A stretch of 64,000 nucleotides of DNA from positions 62,001-126,000 of the forward strand of contig PASP01000016.1 in assembly GCA_002712005.1 (NCBI GenBank), given 5' to 3'. The notes under the pieces were generated by a model that made no database searches, was not told the origin of the DNA, and saw nothing but the letters and a program-made list of their open reading frames with translations. Origin of the DNA: Halobacteriovoraceae bacterium. GTDB taxonomy: Bacteria > Bdellovibrionota > Bacteriovoracia > Bacteriovoracales > Bacteriovoracaceae. The position numbers and the translations under genes were made by a program. Positions within the stretch are counted from its first letter, which is position 1, and each line of letters starts with the position of its first letter. This document shows positions 1 through 9,309 of this stretch, piece after piece.

Positions 1-946
1 ATCGCTCGGACTCATCCCTGTTAAAACCAGCTACAATATTTAGATTAGGATTATTCGCCCTTTTAGCTAATGTATATTCTTTATCTTTGATGGATTCAGT
101 CATTTGAGCAATCAGATAATTTCTTGTTTCATCTCCTTGAATCGTTTTGCTTTTTGAAAAGAGTTGCTCTAAAACTCGTACGATATCTCCTTGATCAGCA
201 GGGAGAATATCAGAAAAAGCATTTCCTGTGAGTGTCTGAATATTCTTCTTCATTTCAGTAAAGTTTCTTTGTTCGTCGAGATAGTTTTCCTGCCTCTCTA
301 GAACTAATAATTCACCTCTAGCGAGATCTGTATCCGTTGCAACTCTAGAGCTATGACGACTCTTTATATTCTTCTCTAATTTTCGGGCTTCATCATAAAT
401 CGTTTTAGCTAAATTCATACTCTGATAAGCTTGCTTAAAATCGAGGAAGACCGATATCCCCTCCTCTAAGTAAGTCTCGTAGTTTTCTTGCACTTGCAGC
501 AATGTTGATTCTTTCTCAGCTTCTAGAGCACTCGCCTGTAAACGAACATCTCTACCAAAAGCATTATTTAATATAGATTGCTCTACTCGAAGTTGCGTTA
601 AATTTACATTCGTACCAATCTGCTTAGATTTCATATAACTGGCCGATACACTCGTTCCTGTTTTTACAAAATCCTTACTTACTGTTGTACTAAAATCAGA
701 CGTATTTCCTGCATCCGAAGTATATCCATTTTCCTTTTGAAGACTCAAAAGAAGTTGTGAATTAGGAAGTCCCTTTTCAACAATATATTGAGCATTCTTT
801 TCATCGGCAAAAATAGATTTATATTCTGGATCATGTTTCTTTAATAATTCTATAAAGCCAGGAATATTAAGTTCTTTTGCTAAAGTTCCCTTTGAAATGA
901 GGGTGGCCCCTACTAAGCTAACGAAAAGATTCAAATAAATTCTCAT
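1..946 (-). CDS. TolC-like outer membrane efflux protein (partial, C-terminus outside window)
   Basis: Reading from ATG at 946 gives an open frame running off the left edge (about 315 residues seen). It starts with a signal-peptide-like MRIYLNLFVSLVGATL and continues with long charged helical stretches and repeated Ser/Thr/Asn-rich segments, as in the OEP/TolC family, which forms the trans-periplasmic and outer membrane channel of tripartite pumps. The ATG overlaps the stop of the upstream RND pump gene by four bases (ATGA), so the two are translationally coupled. No membrane fusion protein is seen in the window; it may lie beyond the left edge. TolC-family membership rests on pattern and context rather than a search. 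Confidence 0.8.
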   Translation of the reverse strand, partial: MRIYLNLFVSLVGATLISKGTLAKELNIPGFIELLKKHDPEYKSIFADEKNAQYIVEKGLPNSQLLLSLQKENGYTSDAGNTSDFSTTVSKDFVKTGTSVSASYMKSKQIGTNVNLTQLRVEQSILNNAFGRDVRLQASALEAEKESTLLQVQENYETYLEEGISVFLDFKQAYQSMNLAKTIYDEARKLEKNIKSRHSSRVATDTDLARGELLVLERQENYLDEQRNFTEMKKNIQTLTGNAFSDILPADQGDIVRVLEQLFSKSKTIQGDETRNYLIAQMTESIKDKEYTLAKRANNPNLNIVAGFNRDESER

Positions 947-3900
947 GAATCAGCTCCTTTAAGTTTTATTCCTGCATAAAAGCTGTAGATACAAGGGACT
1001 AGGATGAGAGTAATAAACATCCCAAAGAGAAGTCCCCAACACATGGCGAGCATCATTTCGGCCAACATAGAATCATAACCTCCAACTCCATAGGCCGTAG
1101 GAAAAAGACCAGCGACAGTTGTAAAGGTCGTAATAAAAATGGCTCTTAACCGAGTCGAGGAGACTTTTGCTATTTGATAAAGCATATTATCTCGACTTGT
1201 GATTTTCTCATTGAGTTTATCGATCAAGACGATGGAGTCATTGATCACCACTCCAATCATACCAAGAGTTCCCACAACAGAGAAAAATCCATACTGTTGC
1301 ATTCCATGAAAATAGAAGGCCAAAACTGATCCTACGACTCCAAATGGAATAATGGCTCCAATAAGTAGGGGTGTCCATAAACTATCATAGAGAAAAATGA
1401 GTAAGAGATAAATAAGACCTACTACCATTAAAATAGAAACCGAGAAGTCCGACTGCGATTCTCTTGAGTCTTTAACTTCACCAACAAAATTAAGATGAGT
1501 TGTGGGTTTACCTTTTAATATTTCTGGGAAAAAGCGCTCTTCGATTTTTTGGGCCATCTCTAAAGGAGTAATGAGTAGCCCCCTCTTAATCGAAGCATAG
1601 ACAAGTGTCGTTCTCTTAAAATTTACTCTTTGAATATTTGCATCTTTATTGCCTTCTTCTACGTCCACAAGCTGTCGGATAGGAACGAGATACCCATCTT
1701 CATTTCCAACCGTAAGATTTAAAATCTTTTCAAGGGAGTCTTTATTCTCCGTTCTTCCCGTTAGGCGAACATCGACCTCTTCTTCTCCTTTATTTAAGGT
1801 ATAAAGAATACTTCCCTCTATGTAGGCCCTCAAAGTAGAGGCGAGCTGGGAGTAACTCACATTTAAACGGCTCGTTTCTGCTTTATTAATGGTTAAACGG
1901 AATTCATTTTTTTGAACAGGCTTTTCAATTTCAATATCTACGATTTGCCCATCCGATTCGAGCTTAGCAACGAGATCTTTTACAGCCTGAGCTCTTCTTT
2001 CATCATTATTTTCTTGAACTTGAATAGCAAGGGAGCTTCCACTATCCGATCCGAAACGACTTTTCATAAATCGCACATCTTTAAATCCTTCTACAGCTTT
2101 GGCCTTCTTCTCCCAGTCGGATAAGAGTTGATTGATGGATTCCTTTCTCTCTGTAGCGGGAACAATCTCTACTCTTACGGAAGCTTCATTTTCTTTTACT
2201 GCTCCTCCCCTTCGATTCATACCAATCCGTGTATAGACGGCGGTAACAATACCTCTTTTATCGTTGAGAAAAATATCTTCAATGGCCCTCACTTTCTTTG
2301 CCGTTTCAAACCTCTTCATGGAGGGATCTCCAATCACTTGAATATTAAAATCACGACTTTCTTCTCTAGGAAACATCACATATCTCATCTTACTTTTAAA
2401 AATGTAAAATGATCCTCCTAGCAATAGAGAAAAAAGAAGAATAATCAGAACTCTTCCCTTTAAGAGCTTATTTAATAGGAGTGCGTATTTATCTTCTACA
2501 ACATGTATGAAGTGTTCACGAAATTTCTGTAGTCCTTTCCCCCATCCCTTTTTTTCAATGAAGTACTCGATTTTCATTTTATGGATCATATGGGCCGGTA
2601 GGAGAAAGAATGACTCTATCATGGAAGCTAATAGCATGAGGAAGATAACCGGTGGAATATATTTTACAAAAAGACTAAAGCGGCCACTAAAGAATAAGAG
2701 TGGAACAAAAGCGGCACAAGTCGTTAGAACACTTGCTGTCACAGGGCCAATTACATCAAGTACGGCCTGAACCCCACTTTTTCCCTGAGGGTCATCTACT
2801 TCTCGAGAAATATTCTCCGCAATAATAATGGCATCATCCACCACAATACCTAGAACAATAATGATGGCGGCTAAGGTCATATTATTTACGGTATAACCAA
2901 TCAAATGACACATAATGAGAGTGAAGCCTAGAGAAAAAGGAATTCCCATAGCCACCCAAATCCCTGATTTAAAATCGAGAAATAAAAAGAGAATAATAAG
3001 AATGAGTACAAAGCCAACGAGCCCATTACTTCCAATAAGTTCTAAACGATTACGAACATCATAAGATTCATCATCAATGAGGACAAACTTTAGCTCCTCT
3101 ACATCATTATCTCTTTTAAACTTTTCAATAAACTCAACAACAGCTTCAACCGCACTCAATATATCAGCAGAAGAACTCTTCTTAATACTAACTCTAATTC
3201 CTTCATGTCCCTGAATTTTTAAAACTGAAGTTGTATCTTCAAATCCATAACTAACATCGGCAACTTCTTTGAGTTTCAGCATTTGTCCCTGAAAACCAGC
3301 ACTCACTGTAACTTCCTTTAAAGGGGCAATGTCATCCAATTCCGATACTAAAGTAACTTCAGACTCGAGATGGTCTCTCATATTTCCAATAGGATTTCTG
3401 ATGTGTTGAGTTTCAATGGCACTTCTGACTTGTCCCATTGAGATCTCATTGGCCACAAGAGATTCGGGATCAACCTTTACTTGAAGCTCTGGAGCCAAAT
3501 AGCCATTACTTTCAGTTCCACTTATCTTTTGCTCAGATATGATCTTATTCATAAACGCCAAGGCATATTCTTGTAACTTAAAGCGCTCATTAACCGATAG
3601 AATTTCTTTCCCTTCTAGGTAAATACCTACATCTATAATGGCCTTTTCCTTAGAACGAAAGCGAAAGAAAGTGGGCTCTTCGGCCTCAGAGGGTAACTGA
3701 ACAGCATCGACCGCATCTTTTACATCTTGAATTTTTTCAGTGAGGTTTTCAACATTGGCTTCAAAAATTATCGAAATAGAACTTCGGCCATAAGAAGACG
3801 AGCTATTAACCTCATCAATATCAGAAATCCCTTTTAGCTCTTCTTCAATGGGTTTGGTAATAAAGAGCTCTACATCCTGTGCGGTAGCACCCGGATAAAC

Positions 3901-4050
3901 AACATTCACACTTATAAAATTCAGAGTGAAGTCTGGCATTTCTTCTTTTCCTATCCTATCCCATGTAACAAAGGCCGTGATAAGAAGTCCGAACATGAGG
4001 GCGTTGACCACAACAGGTCTATGGACAAAGTATTCGATAAATTTCTTCAT
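943..4050 (-). CDS. RND-family efflux pump inner membrane permease (AcrB/HAE1-like)
   Basis: A 1035-residue protein of the usual RND length. TM1 is at about residues 10-30, followed by a large periplasmic loop with the family sequence VVYPGATAQDVE. TM4 carries GIVVDDAIII (residues 401-410), whose two aspartates (405-406) form the proton-relay pair of RND pumps. The second half repeats the plan, with GMIGVVINDSIVLIDKLNE in a late TM helix. It would export drugs or other toxic compounds using proton motive force, docking to the TolC-like protein encoded immediately downstream. It sits 21 bases after the MarR gene, so the order is regulator, pump, channel. The substrate cannot be told from sequence. 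Confidence 0.95.
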   Translation of the reverse strand: MKKFIEYFVHRPVVVNALMFGLLITAFVTWDRIGKEEMPDFTLNFISVNVVYPGATAQDVELFITKPIEEELKGISDIDEVNSSSSYGRSSISIIFEANVENLTEKIQDVKDAVDAVQLPSEAEEPTFFRFRSKEKAIIDVGIYLEGKEILSVNERFKLQEYALAFMNKIISEQKISGTESNGYLAPELQVKVDPESLVANEISMGQVRSAIETQHIRNPIGNMRDHLESEVTLVSELDDIAPLKEVTVSAGFQGQMLKLKEVADVSYGFEDTTSVLKIQGHEGIRVSIKKSSSADILSAVEAVVEFIEKFKRDNDVEELKFVLIDDESYDVRNRLELIGSNGLVGFVLILIILFLFLDFKSGIWVAMGIPFSLGFTLIMCHLIGYTVNNMTLAAIIIVLGIVVDDAIIIAENISREVDDPQGKSGVQAVLDVIGPVTASVLTTCAAFVPLLFFSGRFSLFVKYIPPVIFLMLLASMIESFFLLPAHMIHKMKIEYFIEKKGWGKGLQKFREHFIHVVEDKYALLLNKLLKGRVLIILLFSLLLGGSFYIFKSKMRYVMFPREESRDFNIQVIGDPSMKRFETAKKVRAIEDIFLNDKRGIVTAVYTRIGMNRRGGAVKENEASVRVEIVPATERKESINQLLSDWEKKAKAVEGFKDVRFMKSRFGSDSGSSLAIQVQENNDERRAQAVKDLVAKLESDGQIVDIEIEKPVQKNEFRLTINKAETSRLNVSYSQLASTLRAYIEGSILYTLNKGEEEVDVRLTGRTENKDSLEKILNLTVGNEDGYLVPIRQLVDVEEGNKDANIQRVNFKRTTLVYASIKRGLLITPLEMAQKIEERFFPEILKGKPTTHLNFVGEVKDSRESQSDFSVSILMVVGLIYLLLIFLYDSLWTPLLIGAIIPFGVVGSVLAFYFHGMQQYGFFSVVGTLGMIGVVINDSIVLIDKLNEKITSRDNMLYQIAKVSSTRLRAIFITTFTTVAGLFPTAYGVGGYDSMLAEMMLAMCWGLLFGMFITLILVPCIYSFYAGIKLKGADS

Positions 4051-4071
4051 TAAGTTCTACTTTGGTTAATT

Positions 4072-4497
4072 TTACACAACAAACTTTTCGAGTTTTTCAA
4101 GGGCCTGCTCTATTTCCCTCACTTCACTATCTTCAAGTTGTTTAAGCTTAGTTAAAACTCTATCAACTGCACCCTGTTCTATCGAGTTATAAATTTCTTT
4201 TCCTTTAAAAGTAAGGCGTAGAACAGAACTTCTTCTATCTCCACCATCTCTTTCTCTTGAGATCAAATCCATTTTGACCATGAGTTCAACCATTTTAGAG
4301 ATGGCCGGTTGGCTAACGCCGTTGGCCTCAGCAATATCTTTGACCCGGTCGGTTCCGTTAACAATATTTGATAAAATTCTAAATTGAGTGACTCCTAAGT
4401 CACCACGGGCACTATCTTTGATGGCCATACTTAAAAAAGACATGGTGCTAGGTATGGTCACCAAAAGCTGGTGGGATAACTTATGCTTTGCTTCCAT
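4072..4497 (-). CDS. MarR-family transcriptional regulator
   Basis: 141 residues, the usual MarR length. The central winged-helix region reads GVTQFRILSNIVNGTDRVKDIAEANGVSQPAISKMVELMVKMDLISRERDGGDRRSSVLRLT. It contains the helix-turn-helix (about 50-80) and the wing with the conserved D-x-R-S/R signature (about 86-96). It is the first gene of an RND efflux operon, so it most likely represses the pump and itself and is released by a ligand. A perfect 10-base palindrome 52 bases upstream of its start is a candidate operator. Confidence 0.92.
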   Translation of the reverse strand: MEAKHKLSHQLLVTIPSTMSFLSMAIKDSARGDLGVTQFRILSNIVNGTDRVKDIAEANGVSQPAISKMVELMVKMDLISRERDGGDRRSSVLRLTFKGKEIYNSIEQGAVDRVLTKLKQLEDSEVREIEQALEKLEKFVV

Positions 4498-4548
4498 TTT
4501 TGTTCCATTACTGAAGGTTAATCTTTTGCTAACGAAGTCTATTTAACC

Positions 4549-4558
4549 AAGTTAACTT
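4549..4558. promoter_or_regulatory. candidate MarR operator palindrome
   Basis: AAGTTAACTT is a perfect 10-base palindrome, flanked by TTAACC and TTATAA. It lies 52-61 bases upstream of the marR-like start in the only sizeable gap before the efflux operon. MarR proteins are dimers that bind such sites near their own promoters. The assignment is inferred from position only, and no clear -10/-35 pair was recognised around it. Confidence 0.35.
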
Positions 4559-4627
4559 ATAACCATACTAAGTAAGGAGTGTTGAAGAATTATGGAAAGT
4601 CGTAACATTTGTAAGTATCTGAAATAA

Positions 4628-4651
4628 GGAGATCAAGATCCCTTAATCTCC
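4628..4651 (-). terminator. Rho-independent terminator of the ABC-F gene
   Basis: On the minus strand GGAGATTAAG-GGAT-CTTGATCTCC folds into a 10-pair stem with one U-G pair and a four-base loop. It is followed by TTATTTC and starts 8 bases after the stop of the ABC-F gene. Confidence 0.75.
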
Positions 4652-4658
4652 CTTTTAA

Positions 4659-6284
4659 TTAGGCCTGCATTGTCTTCTTATCGATATAATACTGGTAATT
4701 TCCAGGATAGAGAGTCACTTTTGACTTATCTACTTCTATTACCTTTCGTGTCAATTCATTGAGAAAATGCCTATCGTGACTAACAAAGAGAATGGTTCCC
4801 TCGAAGCTTTTCAATGCATTAAGAAGAACTTCACGTGATTGAATGTCCAAATGGTTAGTAGGCTCATCCAGAACCAAGAGATTATTATTTTGGCTCAGAA
4901 GAACGGCCAAAATAAGTCGACTCTTTTCCCCACCAGATAAGTGGCGAACTTTCTTTTTAACATCATCACCACGAAATAAGAAAGCAGCAAGTAGATTTCT
5001 TAAATACCCTTCACTCGCTTCAGGTAGAGATGATTGAACTTCATCCAAAACGGTATTTTCAGGTTTTAAAACATCAAAAGAAAACTGGCTAAAGTAGCCA
5101 ACCTTAATAGAGGGTCCAATAGAGACACTACCTGCGGTAGGCTCAGTATCCCCACAGATCGTCTTAAGCAAAGTAGACTTTCCTGCCCCATTAACCCCTA
5201 CAACGGCCAAACATTCTTGGCGCTTCACCATGAGATCTAAACCTTCAAATACAAGGTGTTCACTACCATCAGGCTTATTCCAGATTTTCTTTAAATCTTT
5301 AACAACGATGACATCATCTCCCCCTCGAGGAGGAGTCGGAAATGTAAAGGAGATCGATTCTTCTTCAGGTGGAACATAGACGCGATCAATTTTTTCTAAT
5401 TTCTTAATTCTCGATTGGACTTGTGCCGCATGGGATGCACGGGCCTTAAATTTAGCAATAAACTCTTCATCTTTCGCAATACTATCCGCTTGGCGCTTTG
5501 ATTCTGAAATTAATTGCTCTCTTCTTAGATTTCTTTCTTTCTCATAGAAGTCGTAGTCTCCAGAGTAAACAGTAACTTGCTTATGGGCGACCTCAACAGT
5601 TTTCTTACAAATATTATTCATAAAGTGGCGATCGTGAGTTGTCATAAAGATCGCACCTTCATAGTTTTTCAGCCACTCTTCCAACCAAAGAATGGTCTCC
5701 ATATCAAGGTAGTTAGTAGGCTCATCCATGATGATGAGATCAGGTTTAATCACGAGAACTCGGGCCAAGGCGATTCTCATTTTCCACCCACCACTGAATT
5801 CTTCAATATTCTTTCGATGATCACTTGGATCAATCCCTAAACCAGTAAGCACTTCTTCTGCTCTACTTTCGAGATCATAGCCTCCACGCTTTTCAAACTC
5901 TGTTTGAACATCACCCATTTTCATTAAAATTTCATTCATTTTATCTGGATCAAGATCTGGATCACATAATTGGATTTCAAACTCAGATAACTGAGATTGC
6001 AACTCTTTTACTTTTTCGTCTCCGCTAAGAACAACTTCTAAAGCGGTGGCTCCTTTCATCTCCCCAACATTTTGAGAAAAATAGGCCATTCTCAATTTAT
6101 CCGAAAAACTTATTTGTCCTTCATAGTTCTTATCTTCTCCAATGATCATTCGAAATAAAGTTGTCTTTCCGGTACCATTTGGACCAACTAGCCCTACTTT
6201 TTCTCCTGGATAAATTTGAAAATTCACTTTGGAGTACAAGGTTTCTCCACCCTGAATTTTTGAGAGATTACTTATATTAAGCAT
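4659..6284 (-). CDS. ABC-F family ATPase (ribosome-associated type)
   Basis: 541 residues with two ATP-binding cassettes and no membrane segment, as in ABC-F proteins that act on the ribosome. NBD1 has Walker A GPNGTGKTT (34-42), signature FSGGWKMR and Walker B IIMDEPTN. NBD2 has GVNGAGKST, LSGGEKSR and LVLDEPTNHLD. A charged helical linker (about 245-310) separates the cassettes. Both sites look intact. Members include translation factors (EttA, Uup, YheS) and antibiotic-resistance proteins; the subgroup cannot be fixed here. Its start has a good AAGGAA ribosome site, and it lies 15 bases behind the glutaminase gene, so the two are probably co-transcribed. Confidence 0.93.
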   Translation of the reverse strand: MLNISNLSKIQGGETLYSKVNFQIYPGEKVGLVGPNGTGKTTLFRMIIGEDKNYEGQISFSDKLRMAYFSQNVGEMKGATALEVVLSGDEKVKELQSQLSEFEIQLCDPDLDPDKMNEILMKMGDVQTEFEKRGGYDLESRAEEVLTGLGIDPSDHRKNIEEFSGGWKMRIALARVLVIKPDLIIMDEPTNYLDMETILWLEEWLKNYEGAIFMTTHDRHFMNNICKKTVEVAHKQVTVYSGDYDFYEKERNLRREQLISESKRQADSIAKDEEFIAKFKARASHAAQVQSRIKKLEKIDRVYVPPEEESISFTFPTPPRGGDDVIVVKDLKKIWNKPDGSEHLVFEGLDLMVKRQECLAVVGVNGAGKSTLLKTICGDTEPTAGSVSIGPSIKVGYFSQFSFDVLKPENTVLDEVQSSLPEASEGYLRNLLAAFLFRGDDVKKKVRHLSGGEKSRLILAVLLSQNNNLLVLDEPTNHLDIQSREVLLNALKSFEGTILFVSHDRHFLNELTRKVIEVDKSKVTLYPGNYQYYIDKKTMQA

Positions 6285-6299
6285 GATGATTCCTTTCGA

Positions 6300-7247
6300 T
6301 TATAAAATGTCTTTTGTGCTATTAGGTCCAGCAGAGTCTAATATATGAAGATTATAGATATTAGAAAGTTCTTCACAGACCTTGATACCTCTTACACTAT
6401 TTCCCCTCTTATCTAATCGAGGGCTGTAAACGGAAATGGCCATGAGTCCAGGGATGATCATTATAATCCCACCAGAGATACCACTTTTAGCGGGAACTCC
6501 AACATCAAATACCCATTCCCCTGAATAGTTATACATACCACAAGTGAGAAGGATACTCAGTACATGGCGCAAGTTCTTAGGGTCGATACAACTCTTACCT
6601 GTTTTAGGATTAACTCCTCCGTTGGCCAGAGTTGCCCCCATCATAGCGAGGTCTTCGGTATTAACTAAAATAGAACATTGATTGAAATAAAGATCTAAGT
6701 CATCTTTAAAATCTTTGGTCATAAGATTAAAGTGGCGAAGAAGATGCACAATGGCCCAATTCTTGTGACCATTTTCTCTTTCTGAAGCATATATTTCTTG
6801 ATCGATATCGAGCTCTCTTCCTGCAAAATCAGAAAAATAGCCAACCAGTTCATCTTTCTTTGTATTTTTCACTCCTGAACCAATTAGCCCAGTTGTTACA
6901 ATGGCACCAGAATTCACCATCGGATTAAAGGGTCGATTAAGATCATCTAACTTAATAATAGAATCGTAGTCTTCGCCAGTAGGCTCCATTCCAACTTTTT
7001 CTTCGACGAATTCACTTCCATGCTGCTTTAGTGCTAAGGCATAGGAAAAGGGTTTCGAAATCGACTGGATAGAAAATAAACTCTCTTTATCTCCAACACT
7101 GAAGCTTTTGCCATCTGCGGTAACGACACTTAAAGAAAAGAGATCAGGGTCAACTGCAGCAAGTGCAGGAAAGGAATGAGAAACACGACCAGAGAGGTCG
7201 TTCTTATACTTTTCATAGAGATAATGAATACACTCTTCAATTTTCAT
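6300..7247 (-). CDS. glsA: glutaminase A
   Basis: 315 residues, the usual glutaminase length. It hydrolyses L-glutamine to glutamate and ammonia in the cytoplasm. The beta-lactamase-like active site is visible: SIQSISKPF carries the Ser-x-x-Lys pair, NPMVNSGAI is the substrate-binding Asn loop, and there is a late Gly-rich segment PAKSGISGGIIMIIP. First of two genes with the ABC-F ATPase 15 bases downstream. It diverges from a DUF3750 lipoprotein gene across a 58-base gap. Confidence 0.94.
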   Translation of the reverse strand: MKIEECIHYLYEKYKNDLSGRVSHSFPALAAVDPDLFSLSVVTADGKSFSVGDKESLFSIQSISKPFSYALALKQHGSEFVEEKVGMEPTGEDYDSIIKLDDLNRPFNPMVNSGAIVTTGLIGSGVKNTKKDELVGYFSDFAGRELDIDQEIYASERENGHKNWAIVHLLRHFNLMTKDFKDDLDLYFNQCSILVNTEDLAMMGATLANGGVNPKTGKSCIDPKNLRHVLSILLTCGMYNYSGEWVFDVGVPAKSGISGGIIMIIPGLMAISVYSPRLDKRGNSVRGIKVCEELSNIYNLHILDSAGPNSTKDIL

Positions 7248-7305
7248 AATCTATCTGGCCTTTTTTTATTAAATCGACGCACAGTATAAGGTAAAATACG
7301 GGACT

Positions 7306-8022
7306 ATGAAATACTTAATTCTCTGCTTTTTACTACTTTCATGCTCTTCCAAGAGTTACCGTGACGCCAACCGAGACAGTGCACAAATGGCGCCTAAACC
7401 TTGGACACTGAAAGAAGATATTTTTCAAATCTATTATGCAAGGGCCTTCTCATGGAGAGGATACTTTGGTGTACACCCGTGGGTAAGTTGGAAGAAGAAA
7501 GAGGAGAAACACTATACGGTATCTCAGGTAACAGCTTGGAATTTAAGAAGACTCAAAACAACGATCAGCACGCGTACGGATGATCCAGACCGCTATTGGT
7601 TTGACTCTAGGCCGACGTTATTATTTGAAGCTCGAGGAGACAAAGCAACAGTCATTATTGAGAAAGTAAAGAAACTGATAAAGTCCTATCCTATGGGAGA
7701 TCGCTATGTTGTTTATCCAGGACCAAACTCGAACACTTTTGTTTCCTATTTAATTAGAAATATTCCTGAGCTCAAGGTTTCGCTACCACCCCATGCTATT
7801 GGCAAAGACTTTTTTGAATCACCCGTAACCCTGACCAGTTCTCCCTCCAATACGGGGTTTCAATTTTCGGCCTATGGTATGTTCGGCCTCACCCTTGGAT
7901 TAGAAGAAGGTATTGAACTCAATATTATTGGGCTCAATTTTGGTGTCGACTTTTGGCCACCTGCTCTTAAACTTCCCATTGTAGGGAGACTTGGGTTCCC
8001 TGAAAAAGCACTCTCCGATTAA
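7306..8022 (+). CDS. DUF3750-family lipoprotein
   Basis: 238 residues. The N-terminus MKYLILCFLLLSC ends in a lipobox, so the mature protein should be lipidated at Cys13 and held in the envelope. The rest matches the DUF3750 pattern as I recall it: RAFSWRGYFGVHPWVSWK, YTVSQVTAWNLRRL, then VVYPGPNSNTFVSYLIRNIPEL and LPPHAIGKDFF. The family is of unknown function; the conserved His, Trp and PGPNSNTF segments look like a binding or catalytic pocket. It diverges from glsA. Confidence 0.8.
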   Translation: MKYLILCFLLLSCSSKSYRDANRDSAQMAPKPWTLKEDIFQIYYARAFSWRGYFGVHPWVSWKKKEEKHYTVSQVTAWNLRRLKTTISTRTDDPDRYWFDSRPTLLFEARGDKATVIIEKVKKLIKSYPMGDRYVVYPGPNSNTFVSYLIRNIPELKVSLPPHAIGKDFFESPVTLTSSPSNTGFQFSAYGMFGLTLGLEEGIELNIIGLNFGVDFWPPALKLPIVGRLGFPEKALSD

Positions 8023-8045
8023 TTCTGGAAAATGTGACCAATAGT

Positions 8046-8073
8046 TTTATCTTTTACTTCCCTAGTCTATAAT
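8046..8073 (+). promoter_or_regulatory. candidate sigma-70 promoter of the GreA-like gene
   Basis: A perfect -10 box TATAAT lies at 8068-8073, 37 bases upstream of the GreA-like start. The best -35 candidate, TTTATC, is 16 bases before it and is weak. Confidence 0.45.
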
Positions 8074-8109
8074 TAGATTTTCTATAAGTTTAATTAAACG
8101 CGAGTATTT

Positions 8110-8583
8110 ATGAATAAAGAAGCCATTCTCAATCATCTCAAAGATCAACTTCAATCTGAATTTCAAAAGGCCAAGTTAGCGTATGAAACCTCTCGTAAAC
8201 ATGCCACTAGCGATGAAATGAAATCTGAAGGTAAATACGATACTCGTTCTATTGAAGCCGGATATTTAGCGGGTGCTCAGAAAAGAAGAGTCGATGAACT
8301 TGAAGAAGAAGTAAAACTCTTAGATGAAATCGATCTCAGCCTACCCAATGATACGGTAAGCGTAGGAAGCCTAGTCAATATAGAATTTAATGATATTGAA
8401 CGTACTTACTTTATTAGTTCTACTTCAGGTGGAAGTATGATTAAAAATGAAAGTGGAGTCATATTAGTGATCAGTGCTTTTTCACCTATAGGCGTAGAGG
8501 TCATTGGTCTAAGTTCAGGCGATAGCTTTGAAGTCGAAATTCAAGGTAATACGAGAGAATACACCGTTAAGTCCATTTCTTAA
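8110..8583 (+). CDS. GreA/GreB-like transcription elongation factor
   Basis: 157 residues in two parts. An N-terminal coiled-coil hairpin (about 1-75) carries an acidic tip, ATSDEMKSEGKYDTRSIEAGYL. A C-terminal FKBP-like domain (about 85-157) ends in FSPIGVEVIGLSSGDSFEVE and TREYTVKSIS, the usual Gre C-terminal pattern. Gre factors enter the RNA polymerase secondary channel and help cleave backtracked RNA; the acidic tip suggests the same here. It is divergent enough from standard GreA that another secondary-channel role is possible. Its 3' end overlaps the convergent small membrane protein gene by 17 bases. Confidence 0.75.
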   Translation: MNKEAILNHLKDQLQSEFQKAKLAYETSRKHATSDEMKSEGKYDTRSIEAGYLAGAQKRRVDELEEEVKLLDEIDLSLPNDTVSVGSLVNIEFNDIERTYFISSTSGGSMIKNESGVILVISAFSPIGVEVIGLSSGDSFEVEIQGNTREYTVKSIS

Positions 8584-8941
8584 GCTTTAAGTTAAGTAAG
8601 GCCAAAGGAATCACACTTAAAAAGGCTCCAAGTCCCAAAGCCCCTCCCATTCCTTTTATAAAGGGTGCGAGTTGAAAAAAATAGAGATAGAAGAGAAAAC
8701 AGCTAAACGAAAGTAGCCATGGATGAATTCTACTCACTCCAGACATACCGATAAAACTTCCACCAAAGAATAACACTTCACTAAAATAGTGAAATTTGAA
8801 CGAAAAAAGTGATTCCACGAAAAGAAAAATAAGAGTTGTTCCCACTGAAGCTCTAATAGGACCAATAAAAGAAACTCGCGATAAATAAAAGGTCGAGTAA
8901 GCACTTACCAAAATAAGAATAAGACAAATTAGAGTATCCAT
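8567..8941 (-). CDS. small membrane protein, second of a homologous pair
   Basis: 124 residues from ATG at 8941, which has a GGGGAG ribosome site (an upstream TTG at 8953 is less likely). It is hydrophobic, with about four membrane segments. It is clearly homologous to the protein encoded just upstream: both carry GSFxGM at residues 61-66 and a G-x-GG-x-LG motif followed by AF-x-SV (97-109 here). It overlaps that gene by 13 bases and ends the run kinase, porin, binding protein, membrane pair. Two small proteins sharing a fold and a start-stop overlap suggest a heterodimeric channel or carrier. I do not recognise the family. Confidence 0.8.
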   Translation of the reverse strand: MDTLICLILILVSAYSTFYLSRVSFIGPIRASVGTTLIFLFVESLFSFKFHYFSEVLFFGGSFIGMSGVSRIHPWLLSFSCFLFYLYFFQLAPFIKGMGGALGLGAFLSVIPLALLNLKLKKWT

Positions 8942-9309
8942 ACATCTCCCCAACCTTTTAATAGGTAAAATAGAGCAACTGAGATGAATGCAATAGTGCC
9001 CAATTTACCACCTATTCCATTAAATAAATCGATAAGAAGATAATAGAGAACACTACCAAGTAGCGAAATCAAGATAATTTCGTATTCACTTTGAATCAGT
9101 TCACTTGAACACATTCCAGCAAAGGAGCCACTATAAATAGCAGCGGGGCAATGATTCCATAAGTTATTTTTCTTACTTTGAATGAAACTTCCTACAAACC
9201 CAACAAGGCATGAAGAGAGGACTACAGAAAGGGAGAAATAATAGTGTCCCCAAAAACACAAAAGGCATCCTAGAATGAATGAAGGAAGAACGGGCCATTT
9301 ATTATTCAT
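8929..9309 (-). CDS. small membrane protein, first of a homologous pair
   Basis: 126 residues, hydrophobic, with predicted membrane segments near 7-37, 72-95 and 100-118. It carries GSFAGM (61-66) and GIGGKLG (98-104), matching the downstream neighbour at almost the same positions. Its ATG overlaps the stop of the PstS-like binding protein by eight bases, so translation is coupled. The context (periplasmic binding protein and outer membrane porin in the same run) points to transport of a small solute across the inner membrane. No known transporter family was recognised, and no ATPase subunit is present. Confidence 0.8.
   Translation of the reverse strand: MNNKWPVLPSFILGCLLCFWGHYYFSLSVVLSSCLVGFVGSFIQSKKNNLWNHCPAAIYSGSFAGMCSSELIQSEYEIILISLLGSVLYYLLIDLFNGIGGKLGTIAFISVALFYLLKGWGDVWIL

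Noticed and set aside
4843-5037. Plus-strand open frame inside the ABC-F gene
   Set aside because: Shadow of a well-conserved gene on the other strand; the same applies to the many other frames nested in real genes.
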